DNA of 10,423 bases from Campylobacterota bacterium (GTDB lineage Bacteria; Campylobacterota; Campylobacteria; Campylobacterales; JAADDG01). The stretch lies in contig JAADDG010000128.1 of NCBI GenBank assembly GCA_013154075.1, positions 1 through 10,423 on the forward strand, in the 5' to 3' direction. Within the stretch, counting starts at the first letter, position 1. Each line of letters starts with the position of its first letter. Shown here one piece after another: positions 1 through 6,691 of the stretch. The translations under genes and the position numbers were made by a program. The notes below the pieces were generated by a model that worked only from the letters and a program-made list of their open reading frames with translations, did no database searches and was not told where the DNA came from.

Positions 1-1571
1 TGTTGAATTTTTGAAAGTCTAAGAGGAATTAATCCGCTATCAGTTTTTATTGCAAATATATGTTTAATTAAGTCTCTTAAAATTTGTCTTGTAATATTGA
101 TATTACGTTTTTTAATTTTAAGTGTGAAATCTCTATATATAGCGTAAGCTACAAATGAAACAAGGATATGAGCTTTGATTCTTTGTTCAAGTCTATGATA
201 GATAGGTCTAATTTTTAGATCGGTTTTGGATATTCTAAAAGCTTCTTCTATGAAATGCAAATTTGCATAATGAGTTATAATTTCATTATGAGAAAGATTG
301 AAATTATTTGTAAAATAACCTTTTATACCATCTAATTTCTCATCAAGTTTTATTTTTTCTTTATTGAGTTTAAATTTTATTTTGCAATCACTATCATTTC
401 CCAAATCGAGATACTTTTTATATGGGGATTTTAAATCTGCTTTTGTAAGATTTGGGAAGTTTTCAATTTTTAGTTTTAGTTTATTTAAATGTTTTTTTCT
501 AAGATATCTATCTTTTTTCATTCGTTGAGTAGAATATGATAAAACTAATCTATACTTTGCATTTCTTTTGTTTTTTGAGATTTTATTATCTTTATCAAGA
601 TAAATTTCGTAAGTTTGACTATCACTTAAAAAATTTAAATTTGAAATATATCTTTTTAATTCATCCGGAAGATTTTTTATCCTTGCCCCAATGATATAAA
701 AGTATCCGTTATTTTCTAAAAAATTAAGGTTATTTTTGTTTAGCATTCCTTTATCTGCTACTATTATAGGTTTATTGCCATTTAAATTAAATCTTTTTTG
801 AAATATTTCTATATTCTCTTTTAATGTATGCCCTTCGAATTTATTTCCTTCATATACATCATAAGCTAATGGATAACCCTGTGTTGTAGTAAATAATCCA
901 AGTTGTACCTGCGGTCTATTTAATTTCCCTTCTTTGCTAAATCCTATTATCCTCAAATCATCTTCACTCTCGCTTTCGAAATGTAAAGTAGTGACATCAT
1001 AAAAACATACTACTAATTTCCCTCCTATCTTTTTTAAAGAGCTTTTATATATACACTCTTCTATTTGCCACTTTATCTCTTCATTATATAGGGTATCTAA
1101 AAATCTATAAATCTTATCCTCTGTGATCTCTATTTTTTTGAAATAGAAAAGATAGTTTTTTAAATATAATTTGCTACCCGGATATAGTATCTTTGAGATT
1201 ACAAGAGATTTAAATAAAAAGTTTTTTTCATTCTTGGAATACAAATGTTTTATTTCCGACAATATATTACCACAACCAAATTCATCATACATCCTTCCAA
1301 ATATTATTTCATCTCCTATCGGAACCAATCTATCATTTGAAAAATCTATTTTTCCAAAAAAACTATTATCTCCTTTTTTATTCTCATCAAAATAAAATAG
1401 TTTGGGATCTAATTCTTTTAATCTCTCTTTAGCTTTAAAAAGAAGTATCTCTTTTTCCAAATCATTTTTTGCACAACCTATTGTCTCAATAACTTTATAT
1501 TTACCATTTTTTTTAGATATTATCTGGATACTTATACTTCCACTCGGATTCTTTTTTTCTCTTATAAACAT
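1..1571 (-). CDS. IS1634-family DDE transposase, 3' end beyond the window
   Basis: Reading the minus strand from ATG at 1571 gives 523 uninterrupted codons that continue past position 1, so the C-terminus is missing but no frameshift or stop is seen. The enzyme would cut and rejoin the ends of its own insertion sequence. The N-terminus (MFIREKKNPSGSISIQII, then GKYKVIETIG) is typical of IS1634-type transposases. A DDE catalytic set is visible: D192 in YDVTTLHF, D273 in ADKGM, and E442 in the signature Y-x2-L-x3-E-x6-K (Y435 to K449, HFIEEAFRISK), followed by the family block RPIYH and then RIKAHI. All three acidic residues are present, so the protein may be active. No Shine-Dalgarno sequence precedes the ATG, which is common for transposases; the start rests on family resemblance of the N-terminus. 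The gene is more AT-rich than the genes at the right end of the window. The family assignment is from recognition, not a search; a related IS4-superfamily group is the alternative. Confidence 0.9.
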   Translation of the reverse strand, partial: MFIREKKNPSGSISIQIISKKNGKYKVIETIGCAKNDLEKEILLFKAKERLKELDPKLFYFDENKKGDNSFFGKIDFSNDRLVPIGDEIIFGRMYDEFGCGNILSEIKHLYSKNEKNFLFKSLVISKILYPGSKLYLKNYLFYFKKIEITEDKIYRFLDTLYNEEIKWQIEECIYKSSLKKIGGKLVVCFYDVTTLHFESESEDDLRIIGFSKEGKLNRPQVQLGLFTTTQGYPLAYDVYEGNKFEGHTLKENIEIFQKRFNLNGNKPIIVADKGMLNKNNLNFLENNGYFYIIGARIKNLPDELKRYISNLNFLSDSQTYEIYLDKDNKISKNKRNAKYRLVLSYSTQRMKKDRYLRKKHLNKLKLKIENFPNLTKADLKSPYKKYLDLGNDSDCKIKFKLNKEKIKLDEKLDGIKGYFTNNFNLSHNEIITHYANLHFIEEAFRISKTDLKIRPIYHRLEQRIKAHILVSFVAYAIYRDFTLKIKKRNINITRQILRDLIKHIFAIKTDSGLIPLRLSKIQ

Positions 1572-1612
1572 ACAAAAATGATAACAAAAAACTTATAATG
1601 GGACACCCTATT
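1572..1612. mobile_element. Right outer edge of the IS1634-like element (approximate)
   Basis: These bases precede the transposase start and should contain the IS end, because IS1634-type elements carry only a short leader before the gene. The segment GGGACACCC at 1600-1608 is a GC-rich block in very AT-rich surroundings and is a reasonable candidate for part of the terminal inverted repeat. The opposite end lies outside the window, so neither the inverted repeat nor the target duplication can be confirmed, and the exact boundary is a guess. Confidence 0.4.
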
Positions 1613-1632
1613 TTTAATTTATATAGCTTGAA

Positions 1633-1833
1633 ATGCCCTTTATTACGCTATTTCCTTTTCCTATTTTTTCAATTTTTCTCAAAATCGCGGAAGTCAGGAA
1701 GATAATAGTCTATTGCAGAAGCGGCCATAGAAGCGTAAAAGCTTCAAGAATATTGGAAGAAAACGGCTTTCATCCGATCAATATAAACGGGGGAATAAAA
1801 GAGTGGAAGAGGAATAACTTGCCCGTAGAATGA
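1633..1833 (+). pseudogene. Rhodanese (sulfurtransferase) remnant, N-terminal half missing
   Basis: An ORF of 66 codons is open from ATG 1633 to TGA 1831. Its second half, from about position 1699, is a clear rhodanese C-terminal half: KIIVYCRSGHRS with the active-site Cys and its loop, then KASRILEENGF and the closing block NINGGIKEW. A complete single-domain rhodanese has about 100 residues and begins with a beta-strand followed by DVR and an EF..GHI motif; none of these is found upstream. The first 22 residues (MPFITLFPFPIFSIFLKIAE) do not resemble the family and probably come from unrelated sequence read through in frame. The remnant is therefore most likely a broken gene, truncated near an IS end. 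It converges on the HEPN gene with 2 bp between stop codons. No convincing ribosome binding site precedes 1633, so expression is doubtful. Confidence 0.7.
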
Positions 1834-1835
1834 GA

Positions 1836-2291
1836 TTATTTCTCTTTTGCTCTTAATATTTTTTGATAATAATCAACCATTTTCTCAAAAACCTGTTCAA
1901 GATCGTCGAAAGCTAAAATAGCTTCTCTTATACCCTCCAAAATATACTCTTCATTTGAAGGATACTCATGAGTTAGTTCGTTTCTAAGTTTTCTATATCT
2001 TCTAAATTTTTCCATATCATCAATAAATTCAAGCTTTTCCAGCTTATCCAAAACATCTATAAAAGAAAAATTATCCTTATACTCTCCAAGTTCATCCAAA
2101 AAAACCTTAAAGAATTTATCTCCCAACATATCTTGGAATTTTATAAATCTGTATATAAAAGTATCTATAACCTTAATTTTTTCAAAATCTTTAAAAATAT
2201 CCACATCTAAATCAATTTGCCGAAGCTCTTTTAAAGCCATTTTAGCTCTTTGCCTATGCAAATTTATCTTTTCTATCAAATCCTCTATCAT
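1836..2291 (-). CDS. HepT-like HEPN-domain protein, probable RNase toxin of a MNT/HEPN pair
   Basis: This 151-residue, highly charged, mostly helical protein has the HEPN signature near its end: R103-N104-E-L-T-H108-E-Y110, which fits RX4HXY. In characterised HepT toxins the Arg and His form the RNase site, and the partner MntA adds AMP units to the Tyr of this motif to silence the toxin. All three residues are present here, so both activity and control by AMPylation look possible (inference from family). The start ATG at 2291 overlaps the stop of the upstream nucleotidyltransferase gene by four bases (ATGA), indicating translational coupling and a matched pair. It is the last gene of a three-gene leftward operon. 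A longer N-terminal helical part (residues 1-50) precedes the core. A non-toxic HEPN substrate-binding role is the alternative. Confidence 0.85.
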   Translation of the reverse strand: MIEDLIEKINLHRQRAKMALKELRQIDLDVDIFKDFEKIKVIDTFIYRFIKFQDMLGDKFFKVFLDELGEYKDNFSFIDVLDKLEKLEFIDDMEKFRRYRKLRNELTHEYPSNEEYILEGIREAILAFDDLEQVFEKMVDYYQKILRAKEK

Positions 2292-2575
2292 AAAACGACT
2301 CCAATTTTATCTATCGTTTGAAATATATTCTCTTTACTGTCAGGATATTTAAAGATAATATCTACTTTTCTCTCTATTCCCTCCTTTTCCAATAAAACCA
2401 AGAGCTTTAATTTATCTTTCAATAAGACTTTTTTATCCATTTCTATACACAAATCTATATCTCCACCCTTTTTTTTATCATCTACCCTGCTACCAAAAAG
2501 CACTATTTTTCTTTTTCCAAAGAGAGTAAAAACACTTTTTTTTATAATCTTTACCTCTTTTTCGGTAAGTCTCAT
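2288..2575 (-). CDS. MntA-like minimal nucleotidyltransferase, probable antitoxin
   Basis: The 95-residue protein is a minimal nucleotidyltransferase of the DNA polymerase beta fold. The motif is VLFGSR (G28, S29) followed by GGDIDL (D39, D41), the two metal-binding aspartates; a third acidic residue is D72 in RKVDIIF. Family members of the MntA type transfer AMP from ATP to the Tyr of the cognate HepT toxin and so act as the antitoxin. Nine residues separate S29 from D39, one fewer than the GSX10DXD spacing usual for this group. The gene follows the ATPase-nuclease gene by 12 bases and overlaps the HEPN gene by four, so all three should share one transcript. Two runs of eight A in the coding strand (plus-strand T runs at 2469-2476 and 2536-2543) lie in the gene, the first inside the active-site loop. 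Start ATG at 2575 follows GGGGCTAAGAAG, a weak ribosome site. Confidence 0.87.
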   Translation of the reverse strand: MRLTEKEVKIIKKSVFTLFGKRKIVLFGSRVDDKKKGGDIDLCIEMDKKVLLKDKLKLLVLLEKEGIERKVDIIFKYPDSKENIFQTIDKIGVVL

Positions 2576-2587
2576 CTTCTTAGCCCC

Positions 2588-4114
2588 TCAAACCCTCTCC
2601 CATACAAGCTCTTTTATGTTTTTCTCCTCTTCATCAAATTTTATTCCAACCAATATTATCTCTTTGTTTTCGTTTAGATATTTCTCATAATATTTTTTCT
2701 TTTTTATCTGAGAGAGAGGATCCTCATTCGTTACTTTAAACTCAAAGATATAAATTTTATCTTTTATAAATACCGTAAAATCTATTCTTCCCCTATTTGT
2801 TACGTCTTCCGCTATAATCTTAACTCCCAAAGAGGCTATATAGACATAAAATACACTTGCATAATATCCCTCATATGAAGAGATATTATTTTTTACGTAA
2901 GTATTGTATGGAATAGAAGCGTATAGAGAGATAAGTGTTTCTTTGAAGCTTTCCATATCCGTTTTTTCCAAAGAGAGATAGATATCATCTTTTCTTATTT
3001 CATACTCATCATCTTTTGTCAAAAAATCTATCAAAATGTCGTTAAACGATATTTGCACCTCTTTATTTGGAGGTTTTAGATAGTATCTATATCCCCCAAA
3101 AGATCTCTCTTCCGCTTTATCGATTGTTAAATATCCGCTTTGAAACAAAAGAGGCTCAAGCTTTAGTCTCTCTATATCAAAACTATCTATTAGAGTCTCT
3201 CCCGCTACTAAATTTTCCAATGAGGGAATGAAATAGTTGCCTTCTTTTAGAAGTTTTATCAAAAATGAGGGAGTTCCTGTTGAAAACCAGTAGTTTTTGT
3301 AAATAAAGTTATTGGATATAAAAAGCAGAATATCGAAAGGATTATAGACTCTCTCTCCTAAAAAGTTATAGCCGTTATACCACTCTTTTAATTTCTCAAG
3401 ATCCACTCCCTCTAAAAGCTCTTTGAAAGAGGTCTCTATATCTCTTTGGGTATAACCGCAGATTGTTGAGTATCTGGTATGGAGAGTTATATCCTCAAGG
3501 TTATTAAGTCCGCTAAAGATAGAGACTTTACTAAATTTACTAACTCCCGTTAAAAAGGCAAATTGTAGATATTCATCGCTATCTTTTATTTTTGTATAGA
3601 AATCTTTTAATCCTTCTCTTATTTCATAGGCAATATCTAACTTATTGATATTATCAAGAATAGGCTTGTCATACTCATCTACCAAAACCACCACTTTTTT
3701 ATTATATTTTTCATATGCTTTTACTATCAGCTCTCTAAAGCAGATATCGGGATATTCATCCTCTTCACACTCTATTTGAAGTCTTTTTTGGTTCTCTTTT
3801 AAGCTTAGAAATAGATATCTATTTAGGCTTTTTTGATCTCTTATACCTCCGCTAAAGCTTATTTTAATCACGGGATGGGGAGTGAAATCGTATTTATCAT
3901 AAATATAGAGACCTTTGAAAAGTTCTTTGTTTCCTTCGAATATCTCTTTTAGGGTATCTAAAAAGAGACTTTTTCCAAATCTTCTTGGACGGGATAGGAA
4001 ATAGTAAGCTCCATTCTCTATCAGTTCCAAAGCCTCTTTTGTTTTATCTATATAGATATAATCATCGCTTCTTATCTTCTCAAAGGTCGATATTCCGATA
4101 GGTAGTTTCTTCAT
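2588..4114 (-). CDS. AAA-ATPase-like protein with C-terminal PD-(D/E)XK nuclease domain (DUF1703 type)
   Basis: The 508-residue protein is recognised as the AAA-ATPase_like plus PDDEXK_9 architecture. The start MKKLPIGISTFEKIRSDDYI and DKTKE are typical. A Walker A-like loop is at 41-50 (SRPRRFGKSL, Lys48) and a Walker B strand at 141-150 (VVVLVDEYDK, Asp146-Glu147); TGVSKFSKVSIFSGLNNL at 189-206 is the conserved segment after the ATPase core. The C-terminal nuclease fold shows GRIDF (Asp445) and FEFK (Glu458-x-Lys460), the PD-(D/E)XK catalytic pattern. Length is about normal for the family and nothing is missing. Members are common in Bacteroidota and Campylobacterota, often in many copies, and their role is not established; DNA or RNA cleavage driven by nucleotide hydrolysis is inferred from folds only. 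The gene heads a leftward operon with the MNT and HEPN genes. A promoter lies just upstream. Confidence 0.9.
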   Translation of the reverse strand: MKKLPIGISTFEKIRSDDYIYIDKTKEALELIENGAYYFLSRPRRFGKSLFLDTLKEIFEGNKELFKGLYIYDKYDFTPHPVIKISFSGGIRDQKSLNRYLFLSLKENQKRLQIECEEDEYPDICFRELIVKAYEKYNKKVVVLVDEYDKPILDNINKLDIAYEIREGLKDFYTKIKDSDEYLQFAFLTGVSKFSKVSIFSGLNNLEDITLHTRYSTICGYTQRDIETSFKELLEGVDLEKLKEWYNGYNFLGERVYNPFDILLFISNNFIYKNYWFSTGTPSFLIKLLKEGNYFIPSLENLVAGETLIDSFDIERLKLEPLLFQSGYLTIDKAEERSFGGYRYYLKPPNKEVQISFNDILIDFLTKDDEYEIRKDDIYLSLEKTDMESFKETLISLYASIPYNTYVKNNISSYEGYYASVFYVYIASLGVKIIAEDVTNRGRIDFTVFIKDKIYIFEFKVTNEDPLSQIKKKKYYEKYLNENKEIILVGIKFDEEEKNIKELVWERV

Positions 4115-4138
4115 TCTTTTCTCTTTGGTTTTTTGTCT

Positions 4139-4147
4139 ATTATAGCA
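4139..4147 (-). promoter_or_regulatory. Extended -10 promoter of the ATPase-nuclease/MNT/HEPN operon
   Basis: Read on the minus strand the bases are TGCTATAAT, a perfect -10 hexamer (4139-4144) with the extended TGn element. The -35 region about 17 bases upstream (TAAAAG) is poor, as is usual when an extended -10 is present. The start of transcription would be near 4132, leaving a leader of roughly 18 bases before ATG 4114. Confidence 0.65.
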
Positions 4148-4192
4148 AAAAATCTTTTACTCTTTTAAATGCCAAATTTAAACGAAAAATGA

Positions 4193-4222
4193 TTGAAAAA
4201 GAGATCCAAATCCCGATATAAT
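4193..4222 (+). promoter_or_regulatory. Sigma70-type promoter of the lemA/DUF2207 operon
   Basis: TTGAAA at 4193-4198 and TATAAT at 4217-4222 are separated by 18 bases, close to consensus in both boxes. Transcription would begin near 4229. The promoter is back to back with the leftward promoter at 4139-4147, with about 45 bases between them, so the 136-base gap between the two operons serves both. Confidence 0.7.
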
Positions 4223-4237
4223 CTAATAAAAAGAATC

Positions 4238-4244
4238 AAAAGGA
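4238..4244 (+). promoter_or_regulatory. Ribosome binding site of lemA
   Basis: AAAAGGA ends six bases before ATG 4251 and supports that start over the upstream in-window reading frame that begins at 4193, which is in another frame and overlaps the promoter. Confidence 0.6.
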
Positions 4245-4250
4245 TCATCA

Positions 4251-4805
4251 ATGAACGCAATCTATGTTATCTTAGCCGTTATAGTTTTAATAGCACTCTA
4301 TTTCATCTACATATACAACGGTTTCGTTTCTTTGAAAGCTGCGATAGACGCGGCATGGTCGGACATCGAAGTACAGCTAAAAAGAAGACACGATCTAATC
4401 CCGGCTCTCGTAGAGACGGTAAAGGGGTATCAAAAATATGAAAAATCCACATTGGAAGATATAGTAAAAGCAAGATCCATGAGTCTAAACGCCTCAAGCA
4501 TAGAAGAGAAAGCAAAAGCCGAAAGCGAACTCTCTCACGCTCTAAGCAAGCTTTTTGCTTTAGCCGAAGCCTATCCGGATCTAAAAGCAAACACCACTTT
4601 TTTAAAACTTCAAAACGAATTATCAAACATCGAGGAGGCTTTGCAAAACGCAAGAAGATACTACAATGCGGTAGTTAGAGATTACAACGCAAAGATAGAG
4701 AGCTTTCCGGATCTGATAATAGCCAAAAAGTTCAATTTCACTCCAAGAGAATATTTTGAGCTTGAAGATGAAAAAGAGAAAGAGATGCCAAAGATCGATC
4801 TATGA
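4251..4805 (+). CDS. lemA: LemA family membrane protein
   Basis: The 184-residue protein has one N-terminal membrane helix (about residues 3-21, after a very short N-terminus) and a long helical domain. The LemA hallmarks are clear: AAWSDIEVQLKRRHDLIPAL at 34-53, followed by VETVKGYQKYE, and the C-terminal block ARRYYNAVVRDYN (134-146) with SFPDLIIAK (151-159). Length matches the family. LemA proteins are anchored in the membrane with a four-helix-like bundle outside; their biochemical role is not settled. The gene overlaps the next one by four bases (ATGA), so LemA and the DUF2207 protein are almost certainly co-expressed. This pairing is common in bacteria and suggests a shared envelope role, possibly in a complex (inference). 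Confidence 0.95.
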   Translation: MNAIYVILAVIVLIALYFIYIYNGFVSLKAAIDAAWSDIEVQLKRRHDLIPALVETVKGYQKYEKSTLEDIVKARSMSLNASSIEEKAKAESELSHALSKLFALAEAYPDLKANTTFLKLQNELSNIEEALQNARRYYNAVVRDYNAKIESFPDLIIAKKFNFTPREYFELEDEKEKEMPKIDL

Positions 4806-6655
4806 AAAAGTTAATATTTTTAATTCTCTTTCCGTTTCTACTCTTTGCCGAAAGCATTGACAGCTACCAAGTCAAAATAGAGATTCTTCAATCAGGATCT
4901 CTAAAAATAAAAGAAAATATTTTATACAACTTCGGCGACTCTCCCCATCACGGAATCTATAGAGACATTCCCTATCTTATGAAAACCGATTTTATTCCAA
5001 AAGAGATAGGATTAAAAAACTTCATAATATTAATGGATGATAGAGAGGTAAAATGGGAAAAGATCTATCACACTTCGGGAAATTATAGAGTCCTTAGACT
5101 AAAAATAGGAGATCCGAATACCTTTATAAAAGGCAAACATCTATACACGATCTCTTATGAAATAGAAAAAGGCGTGCTATATTTCGACGATACGAGAGAC
5201 GCTATTCGTTACAACGCCGTAGGAAACGGTTGGAGGGTGCCGATAAACAATATTCAAATAGAGACTATCTTTCCTCCATCTCTATCCAAATACAACACTA
5301 CTTTCAAAGTATTCAAAGGATATTACGGCTCAAAAGATACAATCCCTTTTAAATGGATAAATGAGAGAAAAATCCTAATAAATATCCCCCATCTAAATCC
5401 TCACGAAGGAGTAACGATAGAGGCGATCTTTCCAAGAGGACTTTTGGAGCAAAGCGGTAAGGAGAATCAAACTCTATCGTTCTTTGAATATTTATCTATC
5501 TATTTTCAATATCCTTTAGTACTGATATTTTTGATATTTATCTACAGAGAATATAAAAAGCACTCCTTTTCTTTAAAAAAATCGGTTGCGGTTATGTATG
5601 AACCTCCCAAAAATATGGATGTACTTCAAGCGGGACTCATTTATGACAAATTCGCAGATACCGAAGATTTCCCCGCAGCCGTAGTGGAGCTTGCACAAAA
5701 AGGATATTTGGAAATATTCCCAAACGAAAAAAAATCTATTTTCAACTCCGATCCGATAGTGGCCACTTTCAAAAAAACCGACAAAGATCCCAAAGATTTA
5801 AGCGAAGATGAGAGATATCTTCTTGAATACATCCTTTTTAGAAACGGATCCGATACGTTTATCTTGCAAAAAAATGATCCCTCAACCTCTCAAAGAATCA
5901 TAGACGGATTTTCAAAAATTAACCAAATGCTTTATGATTGGGCCGTTAGAGAAGGATATTTCAAAGAAAACCCCAAAAAAACGAGAAAATCTTTTTTAAT
6001 AAAATCGATTATCTTTGTGGCGCTCTCTTTGCTTGTTATCTCTCTTTTTCTTTTTAAAATAATCGGATCGGATATGCTAATAAGCTCTATTTTTGTCTCC
6101 GTTTTCGTAGCTGTGGGAGCTTTTATCACTTTTTCATCGAAAGACACTTCAGGGAAAATTTTCGGTCTTGCTTTCACTGCAATGAGCCTGTTTATTTTAT
6201 CTCAAGCTTTCTCAAACAACTGGAAATATATTCTCCTAACTCCGGTTCCTTTCATTATCATCTCCATAACTACAATCGCTTTGGTTTATAGAAACATAGG
6301 AGAATTGACTCCCAAAGGATACGACGCCTATCTCAAGCTTAAAGGATTAAGAGAATTTATCAAAAGAGTAAAAGAGGACGAAATAAAAAGAAGACTCAAA
6401 GAAGATCCCGCATTCTTGGATAAACTCCTACCTTACGCAATTCTTTTTAAAGAAACAAAACACTGGATCAAACTATACGACTCGGCTCAAGCCTCATACC
6501 CTTACTGGTATCACGGAGATTTCGGCACCTTCGATGACATAGGATATAGAATGGGGGCTTTGGCCGCGCCTATCTCTTCATCCTCCGACTCTATAGGAGG
6601 TGGAGGAAGCTTTTCCGGAGGCGGAATAGGAGGCGGCGGAGGCGGATCATGGTAG
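4802..6655 (+). CDS. DUF2207 membrane protein with Gly-rich C-terminal tail
   Basis: The 617-residue protein begins with a signal peptide (MKKLIFLILFPFLLFAES, cleavage likely after Ala16). Residues 20-215 form an exported beta-rich DUF2207 domain, containing HHGIYRDIPY (49-58) and YNAVGNGWRVPI (137-148). A membrane helix at about 234-248 follows. Residues 264-390 are a cytoplasmic part starting MYEPPKNMDVLQAGLIYDK, then AVVELAQKGYLEI, which resembles a winged-helix-like segment of this family. A second cluster of about four membrane helices spans 398-496. The C-terminus after about 590 is Ser/Gly-rich and ends GGGIGGGGGGSW, a tail shared with TPM/YgcG-type envelope proteins. Function is unknown. 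The start overlaps lemA by four bases. The stop codon abuts that of the convergent glycosyltransferase gene with no base between. Confidence 0.92.
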   Translation: MKKLIFLILFPFLLFAESIDSYQVKIEILQSGSLKIKENILYNFGDSPHHGIYRDIPYLMKTDFIPKEIGLKNFIILMDDREVKWEKIYHTSGNYRVLRLKIGDPNTFIKGKHLYTISYEIEKGVLYFDDTRDAIRYNAVGNGWRVPINNIQIETIFPPSLSKYNTTFKVFKGYYGSKDTIPFKWINERKILINIPHLNPHEGVTIEAIFPRGLLEQSGKENQTLSFFEYLSIYFQYPLVLIFLIFIYREYKKHSFSLKKSVAVMYEPPKNMDVLQAGLIYDKFADTEDFPAAVVELAQKGYLEIFPNEKKSIFNSDPIVATFKKTDKDPKDLSEDERYLLEYILFRNGSDTFILQKNDPSTSQRIIDGFSKINQMLYDWAVREGYFKENPKKTRKSFLIKSIIFVALSLLVISLFLFKIIGSDMLISSIFVSVFVAVGAFITFSSKDTSGKIFGLAFTAMSLFILSQAFSNNWKYILLTPVPFIIISITTIALVYRNIGELTPKGYDAYLKLKGLREFIKRVKEDEIKRRLKEDPAFLDKLLPYAILFKETKHWIKLYDSAQASYPYWYHGDFGTFDDIGYRMGALAAPISSSSDSIGGGGSFSGGGIGGGGGGSW

Positions 6656-6691
6656 CTACAATATTTTTGCTACCGCTACCGCTCTTTTTTT
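6651..6691 (+). terminator. Possible intrinsic terminator of the lemA/DUF2207 operon
   Basis: GGTAGC at 6651-6656 can pair with GCTACC at 6669-6674 or its direct repeat at 6675-6680, and a run of seven T follows at 6685-6691. The stem is only six pairs with a loop of 12 to 18 bases, so the structure is weak. It lies inside the 3' end of the opposing glycosyltransferase gene. Confidence 0.3.

Noticed and set aside
1171..1395. 74-codon plus-strand ORF inside the transposase gene
   Set aside because: It is the opposite strand of a clear DDE transposase frame and its protein is low-complexity Phe/Ser/Lys-rich with no recognisable motif.
1834..1874. Weak hairpin GATTATT/AATAATC as a terminator after the rhodanese remnant
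   Set aside because: All-AT seven-pair stem with a loop of 27 bases and no following T run; not a credible terminator.
3659..3670. A 12-base sequence shared with 7979-7990 (AATAGGCTTGTC), possible dispersed repeat
   Set aside because: Both copies encode the peptide DKPIL in unrelated proteins (ATPase-nuclease and ArnT-like enzyme); flanks differ, so it is coincidental codon use.
4193..4441. 82-codon plus-strand ORF over the lemA promoter and start
   Set aside because: It begins inside the -35 box, overlaps lemA in another frame, and lacks a ribosome site; the LemA frame has strong family motifs.
4303..4653. 116-codon minus-strand ORF inside lemA
   Set aside because: Antisense shadow of lemA; Leu/Arg/Cys-rich composition with no motif.
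5641..6177. Two minus-strand ORFs inside the DUF2207 gene
   Set aside because: Both are antisense shadows of a well supported coding frame.
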